A stretch of 64,000 nucleotides of DNA from Methanospirillum stamsii (lineage in GTDB: Archaea; Halobacteriota; Methanomicrobia; Methanomicrobiales; Methanospirillaceae). The position numbers were made by a program, and so were the translations under genes. The stretch lies in assembly GCF_003173335.1 (NCBI RefSeq), contig NZ_QGMZ01000007.1, positions 1-64,000 on the forward strand, in the 5' to 3' direction. Under the pieces are notes generated by a model. That model was not told the origin of the DNA, ran no database searches, and saw only the letters and a program-made list of their open reading frames with translations. Positions 15,301 through 24,610 of this stretch are shown piece after piece (position 1 is the first letter of the stretch; each line of letters begins with the position of its first letter).

Positions 15301-16314
15301 TTGAAGAACATATGGTTCATTGTTTCTCTCTTTCTCATCACTGGTCTGGTACTTCTGTGCGGATGTACCGGCACTCAGGAAACAGCCCCGGTTGCAGATC
15401 AAAAAACCACAACCGGAGAAAAAACAGTTCTTAATGTCGGGTATCAGCCAAGTACGCATCAGATGGCATTCATGACCGCGTACAGCAAGGGCATGTATAA
15501 TGAAACCCTGGCTCCAATGGGAATAAAAGAAGTAAAAGCCTTCAGTTTCCCGACAGGAGCTCCTGAAATGCAGGCAATGCTCGCAGGAGATCTTGACTTT
15601 GCCTATGTTGGTTCTGCACCGTTTGTAACCGCCGTTGCCACCGGACTTGACGGGAAGATCATCGGCGCTGTCCAGACCCAGGGGTCATCACTCGTTCTGA
15701 AGACCGGTCTGAATTATACTGCTCCGGCAGATCTGAAAGGTCTGACCATTGCAACATTCCCGGCAGGAACAATCCAGGATACAATTCTGCGCACCTGGCT
15801 GAAAGAGCAGGGAATTGATACAGAAAAAGACCTTAAGATTGTTGGAATGGGTCCTGGTGACGCAACCACTGCAATCATGGCCGGAAAAGTTGATGCAGTC
15901 TTCCTCCCCGCTCCTTCACCAACAACCATCGAAGAAGCTGGAGCAGGAAAAATCATCGTTCAGTCTGGTGAGATGAGTCCGAACCATGCATGCTGTGTTC
16001 TTGTTGCAAGCGGAAAAATGATCAAGGAACACCCGGAGATAGTGGAAGAAGTCTTGAGAATTAACCAGCAGGCGACCGATTATAATAATGAGCACTGGGA
16101 AGAAGCAGCCGGATACATGAATGAGATGACCTCCATGGAAACGCCAATCATTCTCAAGTCTCTTGAAGAATGGGATGGAAAATGGGTATCTGATCCAAAC
16201 ATTATCCTGGAATCTGTCTCTAATTACGCAACCGATCAGGTCGCTCTCGGGTATATCAAAACACCTGTTTCTGCAGATGATCTCTTTGATACTACCTTCT
16301 GGGGTAAGCTGTAA
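15301..16314 (+). CDS. ABC transporter substrate-binding lipoprotein, nitrate/sulfonate/taurine type
   Basis: About 337 residues from TTG 15301, which sits six bases after the GGTG core of AGGTGAT; GTG at 15292 or 15298 would overlap or abut that site. An N-terminal signal sequence ends in a lipobox-like LLCGC. The mature part has the periplasmic-binding fold of the SsuA/TauA/NrtA group (LNVGYQPSTHQMAFM, FPTGAPEMQAMLAGDLDFAYVG). The ligand cannot be read from sequence: sulfonate, taurine, nitrate or a thiamine precursor are all possible. First gene of a three-gene transporter operon. Confidence 0.9.
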   Translation: MKNIWFIVSLFLITGLVLLCGCTGTQETAPVADQKTTTGEKTVLNVGYQPSTHQMAFMTAYSKGMYNETLAPMGIKEVKAFSFPTGAPEMQAMLAGDLDFAYVGSAPFVTAVATGLDGKIIGAVQTQGSSLVLKTGLNYTAPADLKGLTIATFPAGTIQDTILRTWLKEQGIDTEKDLKIVGMGPGDATTAIMAGKVDAVFLPAPSPTTIEEAGAGKIIVQSGEMSPNHACCVLVASGKMIKEHPEIVEEVLRINQQATDYNNEHWEEAAGYMNEMTSMETPIILKSLEEWDGKWVSDPNIILESVSNYATDQVALGYIKTPVSADDLFDTTFWGKL

Positions 16315-16397
16315 CGCTGAACCCATACCTTTTCTTTTTCTCTAACCTCAGTATACTGATTACCTGTGCCTGTTCACGGCACGTTGTGAGATAAGGA

Positions 16398-17183
16398 ATG
16401 AAAGGAAATCTTTCGGGATCCCGATCCCCTGGCTATATTGTCTTTTCAATATCAGTAGTGCTGATAATCTGGCAGATATTAGCAGATGTGATAGTCCAGA
16501 ACCGGTTTATTCTGCCGTCTTTTACCGATGTGGTCTTTGCGTTTTTTGGACTGCTCTCGGTTGGGACCCTCTCAATGGATTTTCTGGTGAGTATGGTTCA
16601 TTTCTTCATCGGCCTTGGTTTATCCATACTTGTCGGGGTTCCTTTGGGCATCCTTATCGGATGGTTTCCGCGGGCGAACCGGTTCCTGGACCCCATCATT
16701 GAAATTATTCGTCCTATCCCGCCACTTGCATGGATTCCCTTTGCAATTGTCTGGTTCGGGCTGACTGATCTGGCAGCGGGTTTTGTCATCTTTATTGGCT
16801 CGGTTTTTCCGGTACTGATAAATACCTACGAGGGGTTTCGAAATATTCCCCGGATATTTGTCGAGGCAGGAAAAATGCTTGGGTGCACGAGTAATGCTGC
16901 ATTGATTCGGCATATTGCCCTTCCTGCTGCTCTTCCACATCTTGCAGCCGGTTTTCGGGTTGCAAGCGGGGTAGCATGGATGTGTCTTGTGGCAGCCGAG
17001 ATGTTTGGAGTTTCAAAATTTGGTCTTGGACAGAAAATATGGTGGTATTACAACCTCCACCAGATGGACAATGTCATGGTGTATATGTTGATCCTGGGAT
17101 TTGTCGGCCTTATTATTGATTATCTCTTCAGGTATGCGATGAACAGGACACTTCTGAAGTGGCGTGAAGGGGAGGTGAACTGA
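16398..17183 (+). CDS. ABC transporter permease, SsuC/TauC family
   Basis: 261 residues with about six TM helices and the cytoplasmic EAA loop EAGKMLGCTSNAALIRHIALPAALPHL that docks on the ATPase. Forms the membrane channel for the substrate captured by the lipoprotein encoded upstream. There are 83 bases between the genes, with a pyrimidine-rich stretch at 16327-16345 that could partly terminate. The stop overlaps the ATPase start (TGATG). Confidence 0.92.
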   Translation: MKGNLSGSRSPGYIVFSISVVLIIWQILADVIVQNRFILPSFTDVVFAFFGLLSVGTLSMDFLVSMVHFFIGLGLSILVGVPLGILIGWFPRANRFLDPIIEIIRPIPPLAWIPFAIVWFGLTDLAAGFVIFIGSVFPVLINTYEGFRNIPRIFVEAGKMLGCTSNAALIRHIALPAALPHLAAGFRVASGVAWMCLVAAEMFGVSKFGLGQKIWWYYNLHQMDNVMVYMLILGFVGLIIDYLFRYAMNRTLLKWREGEVN

Positions 17184-17974
17184 TGGGCCGGGTTGAGATA
17201 ACAAACCTTTTCAGGGAGTTTACCCGGGATGATGGAGGTCGCGTTGTTGCTCTCTCTGATGTGAACCTTACCATTGCGGACGATGAATTTGTCTCATTTG
17301 TCGGGCCGTCCGGATGTGGAAAGACAACTCTGCTCAGAATTATTGCCGGGCTTGACACTGCCAACTCCGGCGAAGTCAGGGTAGATGGGGAGCTCATCAC
17401 CGGTCCGGGTCAGAAAGTCGGGATGGTATTTCAGGAGTACTCTCTATTCCCCTGGCAGAATGTACTGACCAATGTGGCATTCGGTCTCCGTATGAGGGGT
17501 ATCGGAAAAGAGGAGCGGTATTCGATTGCAAAAAAATTCATCGCACTTGTCGGACTCACTCAGTTTGAAGAGAGTTACCCGTACGAGTTGTCCGGAGGAA
17601 TGCGGCAAAGAGTTGCAATAGCCCGTGCTCTCGCAACCGACCCTGACCTCCTCTTAATGGATGAACCGTTCGGGGCACTTGATGCCCAGACAAGAAATCA
17701 CATGCAGTGTGAATTGCTTGACATCTGGGGGACAAAAAAGAAGACTATTCTGTTTGTCACGCATAGTTGTGATGAAGCGGTCTTTTTATCAGACCGGGTT
17801 GTGGTTCTCTCCCCTCGTCCTGGAAGGATACGGGAGATCATCAACATCTCCATTCCGCGTCCGAGGGATCGGACCAACAAGGAATTCATCGATCTCAGAC
17901 GTTCTTTGCTTGAGATGATAGATGAAGATGAACGTAAGGAAGAAAGGATTAAGTGCAAATCCGGCAATTTATAA
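17183..17974 (+). CDS. ABC transporter ATP-binding protein, SsuB/TauB family
   Basis: 263 residues. Walker A GPSGCGKTT, Q-loop FQEYSLFPWQN, signature LSGGMRQRVAIARAL, Walker B LLLMDEPFGALD and the switch His in FVTHSCDEA are all intact. It powers the uptake system with the two genes upstream. The stop codon overlaps the TATA box of the following ribosomal protein gene. Confidence 0.94.
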   Translation: MGRVEITNLFREFTRDDGGRVVALSDVNLTIADDEFVSFVGPSGCGKTTLLRIIAGLDTANSGEVRVDGELITGPGQKVGMVFQEYSLFPWQNVLTNVAFGLRMRGIGKEERYSIAKKFIALVGLTQFEESYPYELSGGMRQRVAIARALATDPDLLLMDEPFGALDAQTRNHMQCELLDIWGTKKKTILFVTHSCDEAVFLSDRVVVLSPRPGRIREIINISIPRPRDRTNKEFIDLRRSLLEMIDEDERKEERIKCKSGNL

Positions 17975-17977
17975 AAG
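17967..17977 (+). promoter_or_regulatory. TATA box for the L10e gene
   Basis: ATTTATAAAAG lies across the stop codon of the ABC ATPase gene and about 30 bases ahead of the L10e ATG. A start near 17997 would give a leader of about eight bases, with AGGAG overlapping the start region. Confidence 0.5.
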
Positions 17978-18004
17978 CACAAATCAATACAGGAGTTCGG
18001 GTTC

Positions 18005-18517
18005 ATGGTCAGAAAACCAAACAGCATGTACAGAAACCTTGCAAAAAAGGCCTATACTCGCAAGGAATATATGGGAGGTATCCCTGGTGTTAAGGTTGTC
18101 CACTTTGACATGGGGAACCTGACAAGCGAATTTCCAATGGAAGTTTCCCTGGTTGTCAACGAGAGCTGCCAGATTCGGCACTCTGCTCTCGAAGCAGCCC
18201 GTATGAGCATTAACAGAAAGTTGAACAAGGAACTGGGGCGTATGAACTACCACCTCAAACTGCGGACCTATCCTCATCATGTTCTGCGTGAAAACAAGCA
18301 GGCAACCGGCGCAGGTGCAGACCGTGTGTCACAGGGTATGCGCCTTGCATTTGGTAAGGCAGTCGGCACTGCAGCACGTGTCCAGCAGAACCAGAAGATC
18401 TTTTCTGTGTTTTCATCCCCGGCAGGTGTTGAAAAGATCAAGGATGCCCTCCGTCATGGTGGTCATAAACTCCCATCTTCTACCCATCTTGAAATACAGA
18501 TGAAACAGGAATCATAA
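18005..18517 (+). CDS. rpl10e: Large-subunit ribosomal protein uL16, archaeal L10e type
   Basis: 170 residues. [20 protein letters not shown] at the start, [29 protein letters not shown] and [12 protein letters not shown] are hallmarks of archaeal L10e. It binds near the peptidyl-transferase centre and the A-site tRNA elbow. It has its own TATA box and is followed by a T-rich stretch (18519-18539), so it is probably a single-gene transcript. Confidence 0.97.
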   Translation: MVRKPNSMYRNLAKKAYTRKEYMGGIPGVKVVHFDMGNLTSEFPMEVSLVVNESCQIRHSALEAARMSINRKLNKELGRMNYHLKLRTYPHHVLRENKQATGAGADRVSQGMRLAFGKAVGTAARVQQNQKIFSVFSSPAGVEKIKDALRHGGHKLPSSTHLEIQMKQES

Positions 18518-18586
18518 CTTCTTTTCCTGTTCTTTTTTTGGTTCATCACATCAGTTCTTTACCGCTATCATACAGATATGTAATTC

Positions 18587-19423
18587 ATGTCTGGTTCAGG
18601 TGATCCGGCATTATTACAAAAAATCTCTGATGCTACATATAATGCAGTCCGGAATTCTGAAATCTATCTTCCCGATGATGTAAAGGACCGGCTCCTTTGT
18701 GCCAGAAATACTGAGTCAAGTCCTGTAGCAAAACAGGAACTTGAAAATATTCTGGAAAATATTCGTCTTGCAGAAGAGAGGCTGGCGCCGCTCTGCCAGG
18801 ATACCGGCATTCCGGTAATCTATGTGACCATTCCTCCTGGTCTTTCATGGACCAGGGAGATGGAAGAGGCAGTTCATGCGGGTATCCGTGCTGCTACAAC
18901 CAAAGTTCCACTCCGGCCTAACCTTGTAGATCCCTTAAGCCGGGAGAACACCGGAACAAATACCGGACTTATGATGCCTCCGGTTCATGTGACCACTGGA
19001 GAGCGGTTTACCATCACTGCTCTTCCGAAAGGAGCAGGATCAGAAAATGTCTCCCGTATTAGGATGATGAATCCTTCTGAAAAGGATCGTATCGTAAAGT
19101 TTGTGGTCGAGACCATGCTAAAAGCAGGTGGGCGTCCATGTCCTCCGGTTATCCTTGGTGTCGGTATTGGGGGTACATTTGATGTTGCTGCATCTCTTGC
19201 AAAAGAAGCATTGTTAGAACCGGTATCCTGCATGTCCTCATATGAACAGGATATCTGTGACAAGGTAAACCTGCTTGGTATTGGGCCCATGGGTCTTGGC
19301 GGAGATACCACCTGTCTTGCAGTAAAAGTAAAAACTGCCGGTTGTCACACCGCTTCTCTTCCGGTGGCGGTGAATATCCAGTGCTGGGCAGCCCGGAGAG
19401 CCAGTGAGGAGGTTATCATATGA
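18587..19423 (+). CDS. fumA: Class I fumarate hydratase, alpha (N-terminal) subunit
   Basis: 278 residues. Class I fumarases are oxygen-sensitive 4Fe-4S enzymes interconverting malate and fumarate; archaea split them into two subunits. Motifs seen: APLCQDTGIPVIYV (cluster Cys), NTGTNTGLMMPPVHV, GIGGTFD and GPMGLGGDTTCLAVKV. First gene of the fum-kor-suc run, with the beta subunit start overlapping its stop (ATGA). No clear ribosome site precedes the ATG. Confidence 0.94.
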   Translation: MSGSGDPALLQKISDATYNAVRNSEIYLPDDVKDRLLCARNTESSPVAKQELENILENIRLAEERLAPLCQDTGIPVIYVTIPPGLSWTREMEEAVHAGIRAATTKVPLRPNLVDPLSRENTGTNTGLMMPPVHVTTGERFTITALPKGAGSENVSRIRMMNPSEKDRIVKFVVETMLKAGGRPCPPVILGVGIGGTFDVAASLAKEALLEPVSCMSSYEQDICDKVNLLGIGPMGLGGDTTCLAVKVKTAGCHTASLPVAVNIQCWAARRASEEVII

Positions 19424-19977
19424 AACACCTGAAAACACCGCTCGGTGATGAGATCCTTGATCTGAAAGCAGGAGATGTGGTCACCCTTTCCGGGACCGTC
19501 TACACCGCCAGGGATGAGGCCCATATGCGAATACAGGAGGAAGGATTTCCCTTTAATCCGGATGGTGCGGTTATTTATCACTGCGGTCCGGTAATCAGTG
19601 ATAACCGGATCGTTGTTGCCGGGCCTACTACCTCTGCCCGGATGAACAAACTGACCGGGTTCATGCTTGATGCCGGAGTTCGCGGGTTAATCGGGAAAGG
19701 CGGAATGTCGGCACAAGTAAGGAATGAACTTAAAGGGAGGGCTGTTTACTTTGCGTTCACCGGAGGATGTGCCAACCTTGCCGCTGCATGTATGACCCTT
19801 ACCGGGGTTCATTATAAAGACCTGGGTATGGCCGAAGCGGTCTGGGAAATCAAGCTTGATAAACTTCCGCTAACTGTTGCAATGGATGCACATGGCGGGG
19901 ATCTCTTTGCCGTGGTTGATGAGCATGCACATGAAGTATTTCAGGGTATGTATCCAACCAGTACGACCGAAATATGA
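19420..19977 (+). CDS. fumB: Class I fumarate hydratase, beta (C-terminal) subunit
   Basis: 185 residues, typical for the split subunit that completes the active site. Motifs: LSGTVYTARDEAHMRI, YHCGPV, GPTTSARMN (substrate binding), GKGGM and the TGGCANLAA segment. Four-base overlaps join it to fumA and korD, so fumarate formation is coupled with the 2-oxoglutarate synthase genes. Confidence 0.94.
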   Translation: MKHLKTPLGDEILDLKAGDVVTLSGTVYTARDEAHMRIQEEGFPFNPDGAVIYHCGPVISDNRIVVAGPTTSARMNKLTGFMLDAGVRGLIGKGGMSAQVRNELKGRAVYFAFTGGCANLAAACMTLTGVHYKDLGMAEAVWEIKLDKLPLTVAMDAHGGDLFAVVDEHAHEVFQGMYPTSTTEI

Positions 19978-20246
19978 AACTCGAGATTGACGAGTCCCGG
20001 TGCAAAGGATGTAACCTCTGTACCATGGTCTGTCCATACAAAATTTACAGGCCGGGGAGTCGTCCAAACCGCAAGGGGATTTATATTCCTGAACTGGACC
20101 GGCCTGAAAGGTGCCCGAACTGCCGGCTCCAGGAATTATACGGACGAAGATTATGCGGAGTGTGTGCGTTAATCTGTCCGGACCAGGCAATCCGATGGGT
20201 ACCTGAAAAACCCTATGAACCGATGAAAGTGGTGATTGAGTATTAG
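19974..20246 (+). CDS. korD: 2-Oxoglutarate:ferredoxin oxidoreductase, delta (ferredoxin) subunit
   Basis: 90 residues. The first cluster motif is CKGCNLCTMVCP; the second set is RCPNC ... RLCGVCALICP, with an eleven-residue insertion between its Cys pairs. It carries electrons between ferredoxin and the thiamine-diphosphate centre made by KorA and KorB. Starts inside the stop of fumB (ATGA). Confidence 0.92.
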   Translation: MKLEIDESRCKGCNLCTMVCPYKIYRPGSRPNRKGIYIPELDRPERCPNCRLQELYGRRLCGVCALICPDQAIRWVPEKPYEPMKVVIEY

Positions 20247-21354
20247 CCGTATTACATTCATGCAGGGGAACATTGCAAGTGCTGAGGGAGCACTTGCGGC
20301 CGGCTGCACTTTTTTTGGTGGGTATCCGATAACTCCGTCAACCGAAGTTGCAGAACATATGGCTGCACGAATGCCAAAGATAAAAGGTTCATGTTTCATC
20401 CAGATGGAGGATGAGATTGCCTCCATGGCTGCCATAATCGGGGCCGCATGGACTGGAGCACGTTCCATGACGGCGACTTCAGGACCCGGGTTTTCTCTGA
20501 TGATGGAGAACATCGGGTATGCGGTTATGACTGAAACTCCATGTGTTCTGGTAAATATTCAGCGTGGAGGTCCGTCAACCGGACAGCCGACCATGGGAGC
20601 ACAAGGGGATATGATGCAGGTCAGGTTCGGTTCACACGGAGATTACAGTATCATTGCCTTGTGTCCGTCTTCTGTTCAGGAATGTTTTGACCTGACTGCA
20701 AAAGCGTTCAACCTAGCTGACCGGTTCAGGACTCCGGTCTTTCTCATGGCAGACGAAGTAATCGGGCATATGCGGGAGAAGTTAGAAATCCCTGATTCTG
20801 TGGAGATAGTACGCCCGAAAACTCTTCCGGAAGGAATGCTCCCCTTTACTCCCGGCCCGGACGGGGTTCCGGGATTTGCACCCTTTGGAACCGGCAGATA
20901 TACTCATGTGACCGGTCTTACCCATGACGAGCGTGGATACCCGGATACTACAAACCCGGCCCGTCATGATGCCCTTGTTCGCAGACTTGTCTCAAAGATT
21001 GAAGATGCCCGGCATGAAATCGCCGATTATACCATAGTCAATGAAGATGCAGAGTATGTTTTTGTCTGCTACGGGGCACCTGTCCGGACGGTAAAAGAAG
21101 TAGTCGATAAAAGGAAGGTTCCAAAAACCGGATACCTGCAACTCCGGATCGTATGGCCATTTCCTGAAGAACTCCTGAAACGGTTCCCTAAATGTCGGGC
21201 ATTTATCGTTCCTGAGATGAATCTTGGTATGATAGTTCGTGAAGTCGGTCGTCATGTAAAAATCCCGGTGATACCAGTAAGCCGGATTGGTGGAGAACTC
21301 CATACTCCTGAAGACCTTATCGAGGCAGTCAAAATTGCGGAGAGTACCACATGA
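20236..21354 (+). CDS. korA: 2-Oxoglutarate:ferredoxin oxidoreductase, alpha subunit
   Basis: 372 residues from TTG 20236. Motifs: FMQGNIASAEGALAAGC, GGYPITPSTEVAEHMA and TATSGPGFSLM. The four-subunit enzyme makes 2-oxoglutarate from succinyl-CoA, CO2 and reduced ferredoxin (or the reverse). The start is uncertain: GGTGA directly abuts TTG 20236, while the next ATG at 20260 would remove eight residues usually present before QGN. The TTG overlaps korD by 11 bases. Confidence 0.94.
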   Translation: MSISRITFMQGNIASAEGALAAGCTFFGGYPITPSTEVAEHMAARMPKIKGSCFIQMEDEIASMAAIIGAAWTGARSMTATSGPGFSLMMENIGYAVMTETPCVLVNIQRGGPSTGQPTMGAQGDMMQVRFGSHGDYSIIALCPSSVQECFDLTAKAFNLADRFRTPVFLMADEVIGHMREKLEIPDSVEIVRPKTLPEGMLPFTPGPDGVPGFAPFGTGRYTHVTGLTHDERGYPDTTNPARHDALVRRLVSKIEDARHEIADYTIVNEDAEYVFVCYGAPVRTVKEVVDKRKVPKTGYLQLRIVWPFPEELLKRFPKCRAFIVPEMNLGMIVREVGRHVKIPVIPVSRIGGELHTPEDLIEAVKIAESTT

Positions 21355-22142
21355 GAGATGAGTGGTTCCGGGCTGACCGTCTTCCCCATATCTATTGTGC
21401 TGGTTGTGGAAACGGCACAATAGTTAACTGTGTCCTGGAAGCGGTCTCAATGACGGGATGGGATCGGAAAAATACCGTATTTCTCTCTGGTATCGGGTGC
21501 TCTTCCCGTGCTCCCGGATATATCTTGACCGATTCACTCCACACCACCCATGGTCGTGCGATAGCCTTTGCGACCGGGGTAAAGATGGCAGATCCCTCCC
21601 TGCATGTAGTAGTTTTTACCGGAGATGGAGATCTTGCGGCAATCGGAGGTAACCATTTCATCCATGCATGCCGGAGAAATATCGATCTCACGGTTGTCTG
21701 CATGAATAACCATATTTACGGGATGACCGGCGGACAGGGAAGTCCCACAACACCACTCGGAAAAACATCAACTACTACCCCCTATGGTGCTTCAGAGACA
21801 CCGTTTGACCTGGTTGATCTGGCTGTTGCCGCCGGTGCAAATTATGTTGCACGGTGGACATCATTTCATGTAAAACAACTGACCGAAGCGGTGCTTAATG
21901 GTTTAAATACTCCTGGTTTCTCCCTTATTGAAGTCAGGTGCCAGTGCCCGACATCTTATGGAAGACGCAATAAATACCGTGAACCGGTTGATTACATAAC
22001 CCACCTGAAAGCTCATGCAATTCTGAAGGATAAATGGGAAAGCATGGAAAAATCCGGGCAGGATATGCCTGCAGATTCGTTTCCGGTAGGTGAATTTGTC
22101 CGGAGAGCACGTCCGGTCATGGGGGTGCCTGATGAGGCATGA
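21351..22142 (+). CDS. korB: 2-Oxoglutarate:ferredoxin oxidoreductase, beta subunit
   Basis: 263 residues. This subunit binds thiamine diphosphate and a 4Fe-4S cluster: HIYCAGCGNGTIVNCVLEA, SGIGCSSRAPGY, and the ThDP motif GDGDLAAIGGNHFIHA followed by NNHIYGMTGGQ. Overlaps korA by ATGA. Confidence 0.95.
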   Translation: MRDEWFRADRLPHIYCAGCGNGTIVNCVLEAVSMTGWDRKNTVFLSGIGCSSRAPGYILTDSLHTTHGRAIAFATGVKMADPSLHVVVFTGDGDLAAIGGNHFIHACRRNIDLTVVCMNNHIYGMTGGQGSPTTPLGKTSTTTPYGASETPFDLVDLAVAAGANYVARWTSFHVKQLTEAVLNGLNTPGFSLIEVRCQCPTSYGRRNKYREPVDYITHLKAHAILKDKWESMEKSGQDMPADSFPVGEFVRRARPVMGVPDEA

Positions 22143-22671
22143 AGTCAGGTTCTCCGGATTTGGTGGTCAGGGGATCATCCTGTCTGCGGTGATTCTTGGC
22201 CGTGCTGCTGCTCTTTACGATGACAAACATGTCGTGCAGACCCAGGTGTATGGTCCGGAAGCGAGAGGCGGTGCGTCAATGAGTGCGGTCATCATTGATG
22301 ATGAACCGATTTTATATCCGAAGGTTCGTGACCCTGATACGTATGTCATTATGAGTCAGCAGGGATTTGAAAAGTATGGGTCAAATCCCAGAAAAGACGC
22401 GGTAATGCTCCTGGACTCTGACCTTGTCCATGACCGGCCTTCCTGCCCGTGGGTAGGAATTGCGGCAACTGGTGTTGCCAAAAAGGAACTTGGACGCGAA
22501 ATTGTAGCAAATATCATCATGCTCGGAGCATTAAGCAGTGCCACTCCGGTAATATCCGGTAAGGCTCTTGAAAAAGCAATTCTTGACAGTGTACCGAAAG
22601 GAACAGAAGAACTCAATCTGAAAGCGATGAAACGAGGCCAGGAACTTGGAAGTGCGGGTGGTTCGTCATGA
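22132..22671 (+). CDS. korC: 2-Oxoglutarate:ferredoxin oxidoreductase, gamma subunit
   Basis: 179 residues from ATG 22132, preceded by GGGGGTG; an upstream frame extension to 22090 would lie inside korB and lacks similarity to the family. Motifs: RFSGFGGQGIILSAVILGRA and TQVYGPEARGGASMS. Completes the KorABCD complex. Its stop overlaps sucC (ATGA). Confidence 0.94.
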   Translation: MRHEVRFSGFGGQGIILSAVILGRAAALYDDKHVVQTQVYGPEARGGASMSAVIIDDEPILYPKVRDPDTYVIMSQQGFEKYGSNPRKDAVMLLDSDLVHDRPSCPWVGIAATGVAKKELGREIVANIIMLGALSSATPVISGKALEKAILDSVPKGTEELNLKAMKRGQELGSAGGSS

Positions 22672-23747
22672 AAATGAAAGAGTACGAAGCAAAGGAGATA
22701 CTAAGTAAAGCAGGAATACGGATCCCCCGGGGACTCCACATAAAAAAAGGTGTTGAATTCATGGTTACCCCTGCTATCAGGGAAGCTGTCGTAAAAGCCC
22801 AGGTAGAAGTGGCCGGCAGGGGAAAGGCCGGTGGGATTCTCATGGCAGAATATGACCAGATTCCTAAAACCGTTGAACAGCTCTTTAATGCAGAGATAAA
22901 AGGAGTTCCGGTTGAAGAGATCCTGATCGAAGAGAAACTCAACATTCAGCATGAGTATTATCTTTCCATAACCATTGACCGGTCTAAAAAAGCGCCGGTG
23001 ATTCTTTTCACTACAGAGGGTGGGGTGGACATCGAGGAGGTAGCACAAAAAAACCCCGACGCAATCCGGAAGGCAATGGTTCATCCTCTCCTCTCTACGA
23101 TTCCCGGGTACACTCTCCGGTACCTCCTGAACGGGGCTCCTAAAGAGATAGGTCAGGTAATCCAGAAACTATATACTGTTTTCATGACACAGGATGCCAT
23201 CCTTGCCGAGATTAATCCCCTGGTCATGACCCCTGACGGGCTGTATGCAGCGGACGGGAAAATTATCCTTGATGACAATGCCCTTGCCCGGCATGGTATT
23301 ACAGAAAACCGTGACCTTTCCGAACGTGAACGCCAGGCAGATGCCTATGGTTTTTCCTTTGTTGAACTCTCGGGAAATATCGGGGTCATCGGAAACGGGG
23401 CCGGACTTACCATGGCAACCGTTGACCTCATCAATAACCTGGGAGGAAAACCTGCAAATTTCCTTGATGTCGGAGGTGGGGCTGACCGGGTCAGGGTTGC
23501 CCATGCAGTCAGGCTGCTTGGGAAAATGCCTGATGTGAAGGTCATTATTGTCAATCTCCTTGGTGGTATCACCCGGTGTGATGAGGTTGCTGCAGGGATT
23601 ATTGAGGCCGGAGTTGGTCAGAAGATTATTGTCAGGCTTGCCGGGACTAATGAAACAGAAGGGAAGGCCCTCCTCTCTTCGAAAGGATATCTGATGCTGG
23701 ACACTATGGAAGAAGCAGTAAAAGCAGCAGTGGAGGCAGCATCATGA
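22668..23747 (+). CDS. sucC: Succinate-CoA ligase (ADP-forming), beta subunit
   Basis: 359 residues. ATP-grasp N-terminal domain (MKEYEAKEILSKAGIRIP, KAQVEVAGRGKAGGI, EINPLVMTPDG) and the C-terminal CoA-ligase domain (GNGAGLTMATVDLINNLGG, NLLGGITRCDEVA). Activates succinate to succinyl-CoA for KorABCD. Joined to korC and sucD by four-base overlaps. Confidence 0.95.
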   Translation: MKMKEYEAKEILSKAGIRIPRGLHIKKGVEFMVTPAIREAVVKAQVEVAGRGKAGGILMAEYDQIPKTVEQLFNAEIKGVPVEEILIEEKLNIQHEYYLSITIDRSKKAPVILFTTEGGVDIEEVAQKNPDAIRKAMVHPLLSTIPGYTLRYLLNGAPKEIGQVIQKLYTVFMTQDAILAEINPLVMTPDGLYAADGKIILDDNALARHGITENRDLSERERQADAYGFSFVELSGNIGVIGNGAGLTMATVDLINNLGGKPANFLDVGGGADRVRVAHAVRLLGKMPDVKVIIVNLLGGITRCDEVAAGIIEAGVGQKIIVRLAGTNETEGKALLSSKGYLMLDTMEEAVKAAVEAAS

Positions 23748-24610
23748 TCTACGCCGATAAAAAAACCGGTGTCATCGTGTGTGGTGCGACCGGAAACCAG
23801 GGTTCTTTTCATATTGACCGGATGAACCAGTATGCAAGGTCCGTTGGTGGCAGAGGCGTTGTTGCAGGAGTTACTCCGGGAAAAGGCGGGCAGGAGGTTC
23901 ATGGTGTTCCGGTTTATGATTCAATTCTACAAGCTGCCAAAAATCAGGATGCATCAGCAGCCGTCCTTTTCGTTCCAGGCTCTGCTGCCGGGGATTCCAT
24001 CATGGAAGCGGCGGATGCAGGACTTGACCTTGTTGTTGCCATCACCGAACACATTCCGGTCCACGATGTCATGAAAGCAGTGACCTATGCAGAGTTCCGG
24101 GGTTGTAATGTCATCGGCCCGAACTGTCCGGGTCTCTTCTCACCCGGAGAGATCAGCATGGGTATCATGCCTGCCCACCTTGCCAGCAGAGGTCCGGTCG
24201 GGGTTATTTCCCGGAGTGGTACCCTGACGTATGAAGTTGTGCATGAACTTACCAGAGCAGGAATCGGCCAGAGTTCAATTGTTGGTATTGGGGGTGATCC
24301 AATCATCGGTCAGACCTTTGCTGATGCACTCGGACAGTTTGCAAAGGATCCGGAGACAAAAGCGGTGGTAATTTTAGGAGAACTTGGTGGCAACCTTGAA
24401 GAAGAGGGCGCACGTGCAGCTGAACTTCCGGTTGTTGCATTTATCGCCGGAACTACTGCTCCTCCTGAAAAAAGAATGGGTCATGCCGGGGCAATTGTCA
24501 CTGGTGGTGAAGGTGACGCGGTAGCAAAAATTGAGCGGCTTAAAAAAACCGGTGTTCCGGTCGCAGACCGGCTTTCACAGATACCATCTCTTATCAGGGA
24601 GCTCTTGTAA
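23744..24610 (+). CDS. sucD: Succinate-CoA ligase (ADP-forming), alpha subunit
   Basis: 288 residues. CoA-binding fold with CGATGNQGSFHIDRM, GVTPGKGGQEVHGVPVYDS, IGPNCPGLFSPGE and the phosphorylated His in MGHAGAIVTGGEGDA. Together with sucC it links succinate to the reductive route to 2-oxoglutarate. The next gene begins at the base after its stop. Confidence 0.95.
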   Translation: MIYADKKTGVIVCGATGNQGSFHIDRMNQYARSVGGRGVVAGVTPGKGGQEVHGVPVYDSILQAAKNQDASAAVLFVPGSAAGDSIMEAADAGLDLVVAITEHIPVHDVMKAVTYAEFRGCNVIGPNCPGLFSPGEISMGIMPAHLASRGPVGVISRSGTLTYEVVHELTRAGIGQSSIVGIGGDPIIGQTFADALGQFAKDPETKAVVILGELGGNLEEEGARAAELPVVAFIAGTTAPPEKRMGHAGAIVTGGEGDAVAKIERLKKTGVPVADRLSQIPSLIRELL

